Notes: generated by a model from the sequence alone, not told the origin. A stretch of 64,000 nt of DNA from Thalassospira xiamenensis M-5 = DSM 17429 (GCF_000300235.2 NZ_CP004388.1:2877501-2941500); one strand, 5' to 3'; counted from the first letter of the stretch, positions 9,846 through 19,514 are shown. Numbers and translations: made by a program.

Positions 9846-9857
9846 TTCGTTTTCGAA
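9846..9857. promoter_or_regulatory. GlpR-type operator upstream of glpK
   Basis: TTCGTTTTCGAA, about 140 bp upstream of the glpK start. It fits the core of the Escherichia coli GlpR consensus (TTCG-WTWW-CGAA). The same pattern lies before glpD at 13638, and no other copy was noticed in the intergenic regions read closely. The 270-bp region also holds the promoter of the divergent epimerase gene. Confidence 0.65.
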
Positions 9858-9982
9858 AATTTTATCACATTTATTGACAAACCACCTATCCCGTTTGGCA
9901 GCTGATCAGCCAAAATGATATAAAAGACAACACGTTATCATACGCTCATCCAGCTTGAGCATTCATCAGGAAAAACGCCGCA

Positions 9983-11077
9983 ATGATCATCGATCTGGTC
10001 TATGGCACCCGCCCCAACCTGATCAAGGCTGCCGCCCTTTATCTGACGTGGTGGGAAAGGCGCGATGATTTACCTTTTACCCTTCGTCTGATCGATACCG
10101 GCCAACACTGGGACCCGGCCCTTTCCGAAGGTTTGCGTTTTTCGCTTGGCATACCTGCTCCTGAAATCCGACTTGGAATCGGGCAGCCGGGAAATAACCG
10201 GAGCACACTCGTTCAGAATGCAGACGATGCCTATTGCCGGGTGCTAGACCAATCACTGCCGCAGGCAACGATCGTCATCGGTGATGTTAACGGCTCTTTG
10301 GGTGTCGCGCGCGCGGCAAGAAGACATTCGATTTTTCTGATCCACCTCGAAGCCGGCTTGCGAGGCGGGTTTGATGCCATTGCCGAAGAAGCCAACCGGA
10401 CTGAAATTGACATCCTTTGCGACATGCATTGGGCCCCGGATGAAACTGCGGCCAACAACCTGCGCAAAGAAGGCATCGACGCAAAGGGAATCCAAAATGT
10501 CGGTAATATCATAATTGATGCGATGCTCCGCTTTGGTGGAACGAGCATACCAATTGATCCTTCTTCGCCCGGTACCGGGCCTGTATTACTGACGCTACAT
10601 CGGGCTGAAAATATTGATAACCTTGTTCGACTATCATCAATCGTGAATGCGATTGTTGACCTTGCCCGGGAAACTCAAATCGTCTGGCCGCTTCACCACC
10701 GCGCGCAAGAATCCCTTGTAAAAAGCGATCTTTGGCGCCGTATTCGGGATGCCGAAAACATCAAGGTCACATCCCCCATGCTCTATCCCGATTTCCTGTC
10801 AGTTCTTTTTCACGCCCGCTATGTGATAACGGATTCTGGTGGTATGATTGATGAATGCGCCTGGCTTGGAAAAGCTGGATGTATTTTGCGACCGACAACA
10901 GAACGTCCGACTGCATTGAGTGCTTCCGCGCTGGAAATTTGTGAACCGGAAGACCTGGTCAAAAAAGCCACCAGCCTGTTCGAGGTAAAAATGCTCCCGT
11001 CCCCTTTCCGGCCTGCCGGCTGGGATGGTAAGGCAGCCGGGCGAATGCTTGATACGCTAATTCCGTTTGTTCGGTGA
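9983..11077 (+). CDS. UDP-N-acetylglucosamine 2-epimerase, non-hydrolysing (WecB family)
   Basis: Predicted to interconvert UDP-GlcNAc and UDP-ManNAc for surface polysaccharide synthesis. The 364 residues match the family length. Typical elements are GTRPNLIKAAAL at the N terminus, the HLEAGLR motif (about residues 116-122), the LTLHRAEN motif and the C-terminal TDSGG(M)I(D)EC nucleotide-binding stretch. Soluble, no signal peptide. It stands alone between divergent glpK and the small helical protein. The glycosyltransferase at 3.7-4.9 kb and the fused oxidoreductase may belong to the same polysaccharide, but the genes are not contiguous, so this is only inferred. Confidence 0.87.
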   Translation: MIIDLVYGTRPNLIKAAALYLTWWERRDDLPFTLRLIDTGQHWDPALSEGLRFSLGIPAPEIRLGIGQPGNNRSTLVQNADDAYCRVLDQSLPQATIVIGDVNGSLGVARAARRHSIFLIHLEAGLRGGFDAIAEEANRTEIDILCDMHWAPDETAANNLRKEGIDAKGIQNVGNIIIDAMLRFGGTSIPIDPSSPGTGPVLLTLHRAENIDNLVRLSSIVNAIVDLARETQIVWPLHHRAQESLVKSDLWRRIRDAENIKVTSPMLYPDFLSVLFHARYVITDSGGMIDECAWLGKAGCILRPTTERPTALSASALEICEPEDLVKKATSLFEVKMLPSPFRPAGWDGKAAGRMLDTLIPFVR

Positions 11078-11165
11078 AGCTCACCGATAAATCGCGGCAC
11101 GGGATTTGCAACCTTAAGTCCCATGACAGGATTTTACCGGCATTATTTTCCCATGGAGGATCGGG

Positions 11166-11678
11166 ATGACAATATATGACACCCTGATGAGCATCACCAA
11201 CACGGCGTCCAGCGTCAAAAGCACCTATGCGGCGGCAAAAACCATTGCGTCGAACAGTCGCCCCCTGCCCGAAGAGAACAAGGAAAAAAATGCCGATATC
11301 GCCTATATCAAGGAACACGGCTTCACGACTTATGTGAAGGAGCTTGAAGAACGCAAGATCGAAGAGATGCGCCGCAAGATCCTTCAATCGATGGGCCTTG
11401 ATGAGGAAAGTCTGGCCAAGATGGGCGCAACCGAACGTCAAGCCATCGAAAAAGCGATTGCTGATGCGATCGAGGAAAAGCTGAACGGCGCGTCACTCGC
11501 CAACAAGCAAAACAACGACGATGAAACACCGTCAGAACGACGTGATCGCATGCAGGCTGAAATTGCATTCAACCCGAATATGTTCGACGTTTTCACAGCC
11601 CTTCAATCTGAACTTTCGGATGGCTCGGTCCAGTCGATCACATCCGATAACAAGAAAAAGAACGAGAACGCAGCATAA
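11166..11678 (+). CDS. Unknown small charged helical protein
   Basis: 170 residues, not recognised. The start is supported by GGAGG just ahead of the ATG. The middle (about residues 55-115) is rich in Glu, Lys, Arg and Ala and reads as long amphipathic helices, possibly coiled coil (ELEERKIEEMRRKIL). The tail is polar and Lys/Asn-rich. No signal peptide, membrane segment or cysteine. It is followed by a strong terminator and starts 88 bp after the epimerase gene, so it could be co-transcribed or have its own promoter. No function is proposed. Confidence 0.75.
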   Translation: MTIYDTLMSITNTASSVKSTYAAAKTIASNSRPLPEENKEKNADIAYIKEHGFTTYVKELEERKIEEMRRKILQSMGLDEESLAKMGATERQAIEKAIADAIEEKLNGASLANKQNNDDETPSERRDRMQAEIAFNPNMFDVFTALQSELSDGSVQSITSDNKKKNENAA

Positions 11679-11701
11679 CATTGTGATTGCGTGTAAAAAC
11701 C

Positions 11702-11732
11702 AAAGGCGCTGTCATTTCGACAGCGCCTTTTT
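11702..11732 (+). terminator. Strong rho-independent terminator
   Basis: AAAGGCGCTGTC pairs perfectly with GACAGCGCCTTT across a 5-nt loop and is followed by TTTTCG. The A-run on the other side could let it also stop the convergent gabD transcript. Confidence 0.88.
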
Positions 11733-11755
11733 CGTTTCGGAAGTCCGAAAATGCC

Positions 11756-13216
11756 TTAATCGTCAATGCCTGCCATGCAGACATATTTGACTTCAAGGTA
11801 ATCCTCTACCCCGTATTTTGAACCTTCGCGGCCGATACCGGATTGCTTGTAGCCGCCAAACGGGGCAACTTCGGTTGCGATCACACCAGCATTGACACCG
11901 ACCAGACCGGTTTCAAGGCCCTCGGCCAGCTTCCAAATGCGGCTAATGTCGCGTGAATAGAAGTAAGAGGCCAGACCGAACTCTGAATCATTGGCCATTT
12001 CCAGCACTTCATCATCACTGTGGAAGCGGATCAGCGGTGCCATCGGACCGAAAGTTTCCTCGCGGAAGACCAGCATATCCCGGTTGGCATCGGCAATCAC
12101 GGTTGGCTCAAAGAAGCTGCCGCCTTTTGCGTGGCGCTTGCCACCGGTCAGAACCCGGCCACCTTTGGAAACGGCGTCGGCAATCTGGTTTTCAACCTTC
12201 TCGACAGCCTTTTCCGTGATCAGCGGGCCAAGGACAACACCTTCTTCGGTGCCATCGCCAACTTTCATCGCCGATGCCTTGGCGGCATATTTTTCGGCAA
12301 ATTCGTCATAGACAGCATCATGAACAAAGATACGGTTTGCGCAAACACAGGTCTGGCCACTGTTGCGGTATTTAGAGGCAATCGCCCCTTCGACTGCGGC
12401 ATCAATATCAGCATCTTCACAGACTATGAACGGAGCATTGCCACCGAGCTCGAGGCTGATTTTTTTGACCGTGTCGGCACATTGACGCATCAGCAAACGT
12501 CCAACTGCGGTTGAACCGGTAAAAGTCAATTTGCGAACCGTCGGGTTTTCGGTCATTTCGGCACCGATGGTTTTGGCATCACCGGTCACTATAGATAGAA
12601 GCCCCTTTGGCAAACCGGCGCGTTCGGCCAGAACTGCCATGGCCAGAGCCGAATATGGAGTTTCTATTGCCGGCTTGACGACCATCGCACAGCCCACTGC
12701 CAAAGCCGGTGCCGCCTTGCGCGTGATCATCGCGGTGGGGAAGTTCCACGGCGTGATTGCCGCACAAACGCCAACCGGCTCTTTCAGAACAACAACCCGG
12801 CGCCCCTGTGCAAAAGTCGGAATAACATCGCCATAGATGCGTTTGCCTTCCTCGGCAAACCATTGGAGGAAAGACGACGCATAGGCTATTTCACCGCGCG
12901 CCTCTGCAAGCGGCTTGCCCTGTTCGGCCGTCATCAGGCGTGCCAGGTCTTCCTGATTTTCCATCATTAGGTCGTACCATTTCATCAAAATGGTCGAGCG
13001 TTCCTTGGCAGTACGTTTCTTCCACTGCTTTTGCGTCTTTTCGGCGACTTCAATCGCGTGGGCAACGGCATCGCGGCCCAAAACAGGCACAGTGCCAAGC
13101 ACTTCGCCATTCGCGGGATTGGTGACCTGCTCGGTTTTGCCGTCTGGGGCGTCGACCCATTCACCGCCAATATAGGCTTGCTGGGTAAACAAGGACGGGT
13201 CTTTTAAAGAAACCAT
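11756..13216 (-). CDS. gabD: NAD(P)-dependent succinate-semialdehyde dehydrogenase family protein
   Basis: Aldehyde dehydrogenase of 486 residues. The catalytic cysteine is Cys290 in NSGQTCVCANR and the general-base glutamate is Glu256 in LELGGN; the cofactor-site TPWNFP is present. Overall sequence is closest in character to GabD, oxidising succinate semialdehyde to succinate. GGAGGC before the ATG at 13216 fixes the start; a longer in-frame extension to 13300 lacks a ribosome site. It stands alone on the minus strand. An attractive alternative is alpha-ketoglutarate semialdehyde dehydrogenase, the one activity missing from the hydroxyproline genes at the left, but nothing in the sequence proves it. 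Confidence 0.87.
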   Translation of the reverse strand: MVSLKDPSLFTQQAYIGGEWVDAPDGKTEQVTNPANGEVLGTVPVLGRDAVAHAIEVAEKTQKQWKKRTAKERSTILMKWYDLMMENQEDLARLMTAEQGKPLAEARGEIAYASSFLQWFAEEGKRIYGDVIPTFAQGRRVVVLKEPVGVCAAITPWNFPTAMITRKAAPALAVGCAMVVKPAIETPYSALAMAVLAERAGLPKGLLSIVTGDAKTIGAEMTENPTVRKLTFTGSTAVGRLLMRQCADTVKKISLELGGNAPFIVCEDADIDAAVEGAIASKYRNSGQTCVCANRIFVHDAVYDEFAEKYAAKASAMKVGDGTEEGVVLGPLITEKAVEKVENQIADAVSKGGRVLTGGKRHAKGGSFFEPTVIADANRDMLVFREETFGPMAPLIRFHSDDEVLEMANDSEFGLASYFYSRDISRIWKLAEGLETGLVGVNAGVIATEVAPFGGYKQSGIGREGSKYGVEDYLEVKYVCMAGIDD

Positions 13217-13769
13217 AGGAATGCCTCCGGAGTTTTGCTTTGGGATCGAAGCATGAAAGTCATGAACTTCATCTAGTTCGATCCGTGGTGGTTGCCACAT
13301 CTTCGCAAGTTAAAAGACCATTTGGCAATCGCAAACACCTCGACCGCCGCGCTTTGCAACAAGATTGCGTTGCCCATCAGCCATGGCTGGCATTTTCGCA
13401 TAGTCGGCTGGCAAAACCGTAAGCTTCCGCGCCCGGGGGCAAATTGCACCGGGCTGACGTTGCAATCTTATGCAATTAGGGAACAGGTGATCTGTTTTAT
13501 TTTTTTCGGATTCAAACGATTCTGATCAACTTTCCAGATCAAACCGGATCATCCCGACATCGAACGGAGAGCCGAAACAAATCGTGCAGAATCGAAGACC
13601 TCAATTATAACAATACACTACAACCCCACATTCTTATTTCGTTATCGAAAATTAAAATTCTTCATAATTTTCGCTTGCAATTATTTTGGGTGGTTCGTAA
13701 CGTTTTTGACATAACAGAATGACAGTTGAGAACATCTGTCACAAATCAGGGCAATCAGGGAGGAAGCGG
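13217..13769. promoter_or_regulatory. Intergenic region upstream of gabD and glpD
   Basis: About 550 bp with no convincing gene. It holds the promoters of gabD (leftward) and the glycerol operon (rightward). Visible elements are the GlpR-type site at 13638, a TTGACA at 13706 that could be a -35 box, and a weak inverted repeat TTGCA-N6-TGCAA at 13460-13475 of unknown meaning. Confidence 0.55.
13638..13649. promoter_or_regulatory. GlpR-type operator upstream of glpD
   Basis: TTCGTTATCGAA, within the longer near-palindrome ATTTCGTTATCGAAAAT. It fits the TTCG-WTWW-CGAA core of the Escherichia coli GlpR consensus exactly and matches the site before glpK in 11 of 12 positions. It lies about 130 bp upstream of the preferred glpD start. 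Confidence 0.68.
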
Positions 13770-15311
13770 TTGCTCACTTCAGAAACATACGACATTGCCA
13801 TTATCGGCGGTGGCATCAACGGTGCAGGCATTGCGCGCGATGCGTCCGGCCGCGGCCTTAAAGTCTTTCTTTGCGAGAAGAACGACCTTGCAAGTGCGAC
13901 TTCATCGGCCAGCACAAAGCTGATCCATGGCGGGTTGCGTTATCTGGAACATTACGAATTCCGTCTGGTGCGAGAGGCCCTGATCGAGCGCGAAGTGCTT
14001 TTGAACGCTGCCCCGCACATCATCTGGCCGCTACGCTTTGTTCTCCCCCACGTTAAAGGATTGCGTCCGGCCTGGATGATTCGATTGGGCCTGTTCCTGT
14101 ATGATCATCTGGGGGGGCGCGAAAAACTTCCCGGCTCCGAAGGCATCCACCTTGATCATCATGTCGCCGGTGCCCCACTGGTAACTGGCATGAAAAAGGC
14201 GTTCATCTATTCCGATTGCTGGGTGCAGGATGCGCGCCTTGTTGTGCTTAATGCCATGGATGCCCGAAATCGCGGCGCAGTTATCCGTGTCGGCACCGAA
14301 TGCGTATCGGCACGTCGCGAGGGCGATCTTTGGTCTGTTGCGGTTCGCGACAGTGCGGGTGAACACACGATCAAGGCCCGCTCGCTGGTCAATGCTGCCG
14401 GTCCATGGTGTGCCGAAATCCTTGACAAACGCGTCGAAGCGAAAAAGAAGCAAGGTATCCGCATGGTGCAGGGCAGTCACATCGTGGTGCCAAAACTGTT
14501 TGACCATGATTACTGCTATATCTTCCAGAATCCCGATGGCCGCATCGTATTTGCCATCCCCTACGAACAGGATTTTACTCTGATCGGCACTACGGACCGC
14601 GATTACGAAGGCGACCCGTCCAAAGTCGCGATCAGCAGCGATGAAATCAGCTATCTGTGCGAATTGTCCAACACCTATTTCGCTCACAAAATCGCACCGG
14701 CCGATGTCGTCTGGTCCTATTCCGGTGTTCGCCCGCTTTATGGGGATGGCTCCGAAGACGCATCCCAGGTCACGCGCGACTACGTTCTTGAAATCGATAA
14801 TGGTGACAAGGGTGCGCCACTTCTGAACATTTACGGCGGCAAAATCACCACCTATCGCAAACTGGCCGAATCAGCGATGAGCAAACTTTCGCCCTATCTC
14901 GGGTTTGCGGATGATCGCTGGACCGATAGCGTGCCCCTTCCAGGGGGCGACATGCCTAATGGCGATTTCGAAAGCTATCTTGCTGCAACGCAAAAGAAAT
15001 TTCCGTGGATTCCGGCGGCTCAACTCTACCGCTATGTGCGAAACTACGGCACACTGACCCACACCATCATTGGCGATGCATCCGACCTTTCGGGGCTGGG
15101 CACGCATCTTGGCGATGATATTTACGAATGCGAACTGCGCTATCTGGCGGCTCAGGAATGGGCGCGTACTGCCGATGACGTTCTGTGGCGCCGATCCAAA
15201 CTCGGCCTGCATCTGTCAAAGGACACCCAGACCGCCATTGCGCAATGGTTTGCGACTGAAACCAAATCGAATAACGCCGTGAAAACGGGCGAAGGAACAA
15301 ATGTGAAATGA
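13770..15311 (+). CDS. glpD: Aerobic glycerol-3-phosphate dehydrogenase
   Basis: FAD enzyme that oxidises sn-glycerol 3-phosphate to dihydroxyacetone phosphate and passes electrons to quinone at the inner membrane. About 513 residues with an N-terminal DAO fold (IIGGGINGAGIARDASGRGL binds FAD) and the glpD C-terminal domain. Further family motifs are STKLIHGGLRYLE and GGKITTYR. I choose the TTG at 13770 because GGGAGGAAG lies just before it and the FAD motif then starts at the normal distance. The upstream in-frame ATG at 13719 has no ribosome site and adds 17 atypical residues. It is the first gene of the glycerol operon and overlaps glpS by 4 bp. Confidence 0.95.
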   Translation: MLTSETYDIAIIGGGINGAGIARDASGRGLKVFLCEKNDLASATSSASTKLIHGGLRYLEHYEFRLVREALIEREVLLNAAPHIIWPLRFVLPHVKGLRPAWMIRLGLFLYDHLGGREKLPGSEGIHLDHHVAGAPLVTGMKKAFIYSDCWVQDARLVVLNAMDARNRGAVIRVGTECVSARREGDLWSVAVRDSAGEHTIKARSLVNAAGPWCAEILDKRVEAKKKQGIRMVQGSHIVVPKLFDHDYCYIFQNPDGRIVFAIPYEQDFTLIGTTDRDYEGDPSKVAISSDEISYLCELSNTYFAHKIAPADVVWSYSGVRPLYGDGSEDASQVTRDYVLEIDNGDKGAPLLNIYGGKITTYRKLAESAMSKLSPYLGFADDRWTDSVPLPGGDMPNGDFESYLAATQKKFPWIPAAQLYRYVRNYGTLTHTIIGDASDLSGLGTHLGDDIYECELRYLAAQEWARTADDVLWRRSKLGLHLSKDTQTAIAQWFATETKSNNAVKTGEGTNVK

Positions 15312-16408
15312 CCCTTACGCTTGAAAACATAACCAAGACCGTGGAAGGGGAAACCCACGTCGACGATGTGTCGATGTCGCTGGAGCCGGGATCATTTAAC
15401 GTCCTGCTCGGGCGGACACTGGCTGGCAAAACGACGCTTATGCGCATTATGGCCGGTCTTGAACCACCAACCGGCGGACGCATTCTGGTCAATGGCAAGG
15501 ATGTCACCGGCATGCCGGTTCAGAAACGCAACGTCGCCATGGTCTATCAGCAGTTCATCAACTACCCGTCGATGAGCGTCTATGACAATATCGCATCACC
15601 GCTTAAATTGCAGGGCGTTGATGCTGCTGAAATTGAACGCCGTGTGAAATCCACCGCCGAACTGATGCATATCGAACATCTGCTAGACCGACTGCCACAG
15701 GAACTTTCGGGTGGTCAGCAGCAGCGCACCGCCATGGCGCGCGCCATGGTCAAGGATTGCACTCTGCTGCTGCTTGATGAACCACTGGTCAACCTTGACT
15801 ATAAACTGCGCGAAGAACTGCGCGAAGAAATCCCGAACCTTCTGGCGAAACGCGACACAATTGTCGTTTACGCCACCACCGAGCCGATGGAGGCCCTTTT
15901 GCTGGGCGGCAAATGCGCGGTGATGCATGAAGGTCGCGTAACCCAGTTCGGCCCGACGACGCAGGTCTATCACAACCCGGCATTTGTCGAGACGGGTCTG
16001 ATCTTTTCCGATCCGCCGATCAATCTGGTCAAGGCCGAAGTCCGCGATGGCGCACTTTATCTGGCAAGCGGCCATCAGGTCCCGCTGACCGGCCATCTTT
16101 CGGTACTCGCGAATGGCCAATACACCATCGGGGTTCGTGCCAATCATTTGTCGGTCGATCAGACCAGTACGGAATGCGTTGCGATGCAGGGTCAGGTTGA
16201 ACTTGCTGAAATCACTGGCTCCGAGACTTTTGTCCATGTCCATTTCAATGATGTTTCCTGGGTGATCCAGGAAGAAGGTGTGCACAACCCGCGGCTTGGC
16301 GAGGCAACCACCTTCTATGTCGATCCCAAACGTCTGTTTGCCTATGACGCCAATGATCGCCTTGTGGCGGCACCGCCCGTTGAAATTCAAAACGGCAAGG
16401 CCGCCTGA
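15308..16408 (+). CDS. glpS: Glycerol ABC transporter ATPase GlpS
   Basis: First of two MalK/UgpC-type ATPases of the glycerol importer, 366 residues with a C-terminal TOBE-like regulatory domain. Walker A is GRTLAGKT (35-42), an unusual but valid form. The signature LSGGQ (133-137) and Walker B LLLLDEP (153-159) are intact. The switch histidine is missing: the position reads ATTEP (189-193) where VTHDQ is normal. The ATG overlaps the glpD stop (ATGA), so translation is coupled. It should pair with GlpT, whose own defect is complementary. Orthology to the Rhizobium glpSTPQUV system is based on gene order and product types. Confidence 0.9.
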   Translation: MTLTLENITKTVEGETHVDDVSMSLEPGSFNVLLGRTLAGKTTLMRIMAGLEPPTGGRILVNGKDVTGMPVQKRNVAMVYQQFINYPSMSVYDNIASPLKLQGVDAAEIERRVKSTAELMHIEHLLDRLPQELSGGQQQRTAMARAMVKDCTLLLLDEPLVNLDYKLREELREEIPNLLAKRDTIVVYATTEPMEALLLGGKCAVMHEGRVTQFGPTTQVYHNPAFVETGLIFSDPPINLVKAEVRDGALYLASGHQVPLTGHLSVLANGQYTIGVRANHLSVDQTSTECVAMQGQVELAEITGSETFVHVHFNDVSWVIQEEGVHNPRLGEATTFYVDPKRLFAYDANDRLVAAPPVEIQNGKAA

Positions 16409-16423
16409 GGTTGGAGAATTAAA

Positions 16424-17518
16424 ATGGCACGTATCGATCTTAAAAGCCTTGCGCACTCTTATTTCCCAGACCCGAAAGGGGACGAGGGCTACGCCCTTCG
16501 CCGCATGGAACATGTTTGGGAAGATGGCGGGGCCTATGCCCTTCTTGGCCCGTCGGGCTGTGGCAAGACCACTTTGCTTAACATCATTTCCGGTCTTCTG
16601 ACCCCGTCCGAGGGACAGGTCCTTTTTGATGGCAAGGACGTCACCAGACTGGCCCCGGAAGAACGCAATATTGCGCAGGTTTTCCAGTTCCCGGTCATTT
16701 ACGACACCATGACCGTTTACGAAAACCTTGCCTTCCCGCTGCGCAATCGTGGCGTTGATTCAAAACGGGTTGACGAACGTGTTCGCGAAATTGCCGGAAT
16801 GCTCGACCTGACCGGCAAGCTAAAGCAAAAAGCACGCGGTCTGGGAGCGGACGAAAAACAGACGATTTCGCTTGGCCGCGGACTGGTTCGCGACGATGTT
16901 TCGGCGATCCTGTTTGACGAACCGCTAACCGTGATTGACCCGCATCTGAAATGGGTCCTGCGTCGCAAGCTTAAGGAAATTCACAACAAACTGCGCCCTA
17001 CCATGGTCTATGTGACCCATGACCAGGTCGAAGCCCTGACTTTCGCCGACAAAGTCGTTGTCATGTACGGTGGCAAGGTCGTGCAGCTTGGAACCCCGCA
17101 GGAACTGTTTGAAAATCCGGCCCACACCTTTGTCGGTTACTTCATCGGAAGCCCCGGCATGAACATCATGCCCTGCAATATCGATGCAGGTGCAGCATGG
17201 ATTGATGGCAAACGCATCGCGCTTTCGGATCGCCACATCGAAGCCGTTGCCAAGGCATCAGGCCCGATTGAACTTGGCATCAGGCCCGAATTCCTGCGCA
17301 TTGAAACCGGTAACGGTTCCGAAGGCGATAACGGGATCGAGGTCAATATCGTCAAGGTCGAAGACCTTGGCCAATACAAGATCGCGACCACCCGTTTCGG
17401 GTCATCCGAAATGAAGGTCAAGGTTAGCGAAGATCAGCAGATCACAGGCCAAAGTGGCATCCTCCGGTTTGCACCGGAATGGACCAAGCTTTATGCCGAC
17501 AGTCAGTTGGTCGCGTGA
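16424..17518 (+). CDS. glpT: Glycerol ABC transporter ATPase GlpT
   Basis: Second ATPase of the glycerol importer, 364 residues, 15 bp after glpS. Walker A GPSGCGKT (42-49), Q-loop QFPVIYDTM, Walker B AILFDEP and the switch histidine His199 (VTHDQ) are present. The ABC signature is degenerate: where LSGGQ is expected it reads LGADE (140-144), and the D-loop is TVIDPHLK. With GlpS lacking the histidine, only the composite site made of GlpT Walker motifs and the GlpS signature would be canonical. Not to be confused with the enterobacterial glycerol-3-phosphate antiporter of the same symbol. Confidence 0.9.
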   Translation: MARIDLKSLAHSYFPDPKGDEGYALRRMEHVWEDGGAYALLGPSGCGKTTLLNIISGLLTPSEGQVLFDGKDVTRLAPEERNIAQVFQFPVIYDTMTVYENLAFPLRNRGVDSKRVDERVREIAGMLDLTGKLKQKARGLGADEKQTISLGRGLVRDDVSAILFDEPLTVIDPHLKWVLRRKLKEIHNKLRPTMVYVTHDQVEALTFADKVVVMYGGKVVQLGTPQELFENPAHTFVGYFIGSPGMNIMPCNIDAGAAWIDGKRIALSDRHIEAVAKASGPIELGIRPEFLRIETGNGSEGDNGIEVNIVKVEDLGQYKIATTRFGSSEMKVKVSEDQQITGQSGILRFAPEWTKLYADSQLVA

Positions 17519-17531
17519 GGGGGATGGGGAA

Positions 17532-18404
<873 letters not shown>

Positions 18405-18405
18405 A

Positions 18406-19209
18406 ATGCGGTTCCAGAAACGTCATATCGCACTTCTTCTTTATATCGTGTTCCTGTTGCTGCCGATTTATTGGCTGTTCAACATGTCGATCAAGACCAA
18501 TTCGGAAATCCTGGGCGCAATGACCCTGTTCCCGGATAATCCGACACTGGCAAACTATGCAACCATCCTGACCGATCCGGCATGGTATTCGGGCTATATC
18601 AACTCAATGATCTATGTCGGGATCAACGTCGTGATCTCGCTTCTGGTTGCTCTGCCCGCGGCATATGCTTTTTCCCGCTATAACTTTACCGGTGATAAGC
18701 ATCTGTTCTTCTGGCTCCTGACCAACCGCATGGCACCGCCTGCCGTGTTCCTGCTGCCATTTTTCCAGCTTTATTCAAGTGTTGGCCTGTTTGACACCCA
18801 TATTGCTGTGGCGCTTGCGCACTGCCTGTTCAACGTGCCGCTGGCCGTATGGATCCTTGAAGGTTTCATGTCGGGCATTCCAAAGGAAATCGACGAAACC
18901 GCCTATATCGACGGTTATTCCTTCCCGCGCTTCTTCACCACGATCTTCATTCCGCTGATCCGTTCGGGTATCGGTGTGACGGCCTTCTTCTGCTTCATGT
19001 TCAGCTGGGTTGAACTGTTGCTGGCCCGCACTCTGACGTCGGTCGATGCCAAACCGATCGTGGCCACCATGACCCGTACCGTTTCGGCATCGGGGCTTGA
19101 TTGGGGTGTTCTGGCAGCGGCGGGTGTTTTGACAATCGTGCCGGGGGCTTTGGTGATCTGGTTCGTTCGCAACTACATCGCCAAAGGCTTCGCGATGGGC
19201 CGCGTGTAA
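18406..19209 (+). CDS. glpQ: Glycerol ABC transporter permease GlpQ
   Basis: Second permease, MalG/UgpE type, 267 residues with six hydrophobic segments starting HIALLLYIVFLLLPIYWLF. The coupling loop reads EIDETAYIDGYSFPRFFTTIFIP, again the EAA-type motif. Starts one base after the glpP stop. Expected to dimerise with GlpP in the inner membrane and bind the GlpS/GlpT ATPases. Not the enterobacterial GlpQ phosphodiesterase. Confidence 0.9.
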   Translation: MRFQKRHIALLLYIVFLLLPIYWLFNMSIKTNSEILGAMTLFPDNPTLANYATILTDPAWYSGYINSMIYVGINVVISLLVALPAAYAFSRYNFTGDKHLFFWLLTNRMAPPAVFLLPFFQLYSSVGLFDTHIAVALAHCLFNVPLAVWILEGFMSGIPKEIDETAYIDGYSFPRFFTTIFIPLIRSGIGVTAFFCFMFSWVELLLARTLTSVDAKPIVATMTRTVSASGLDWGVLAAAGVLTIVPGALVIWFVRNYIAKGFAMGRV

Positions 19210-19234
19210 TCGGAAAACAGGAAGGAATAAAACA

Positions 19235-19507
19235 ATGACTTGGATGGCCTGGACCCCGATTACCGCCGTGTTCTTTTCCTGCATCATTTTGATGCTGATC
19301 GGAATGGGAATATGGCAGGCGGTTTCACCAACCGTTCCGCGCCGTGGCTTCCTGCCGCTGGAAACAACCCGCGGGGATCGCCTTTTCATCAGTTTGCTTG
19401 GTGCAGCCTATATCCATCTCGGCTTTATGGCATTTAGCGATGCCGCCATCTGGATCGCATCAATCGTTGCCCTTTTCTGGCTCATCATCGTGATGCGATG
19501 GGGCTGA
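19235..19507 (+). CDS. glpU: Small membrane protein of the glycerol operon (DUF2160, GlpU)
   Basis: 90 residues with three hydrophobic stretches (about 10-30, 48-64 and 67-86) separated by a polar loop (PRRGFLPLETTRGD). Proteins of this DUF2160 type accompany the glycerol ABC transporter in rhizobia, where the gene is called glpU. Its biochemical role is not established; an accessory membrane subunit is the simplest reading. AGGAAGGAA precedes the ATG. It lies 25 bp after glpQ. Confidence 0.82.
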   Translation: MTWMAWTPITAVFFSCIILMLIGMGIWQAVSPTVPRRGFLPLETTRGDRLFISLLGAAYIHLGFMAFSDAAIWIASIVALFWLIIVMRWG

Positions 19508-19514
19508 ACAATCC

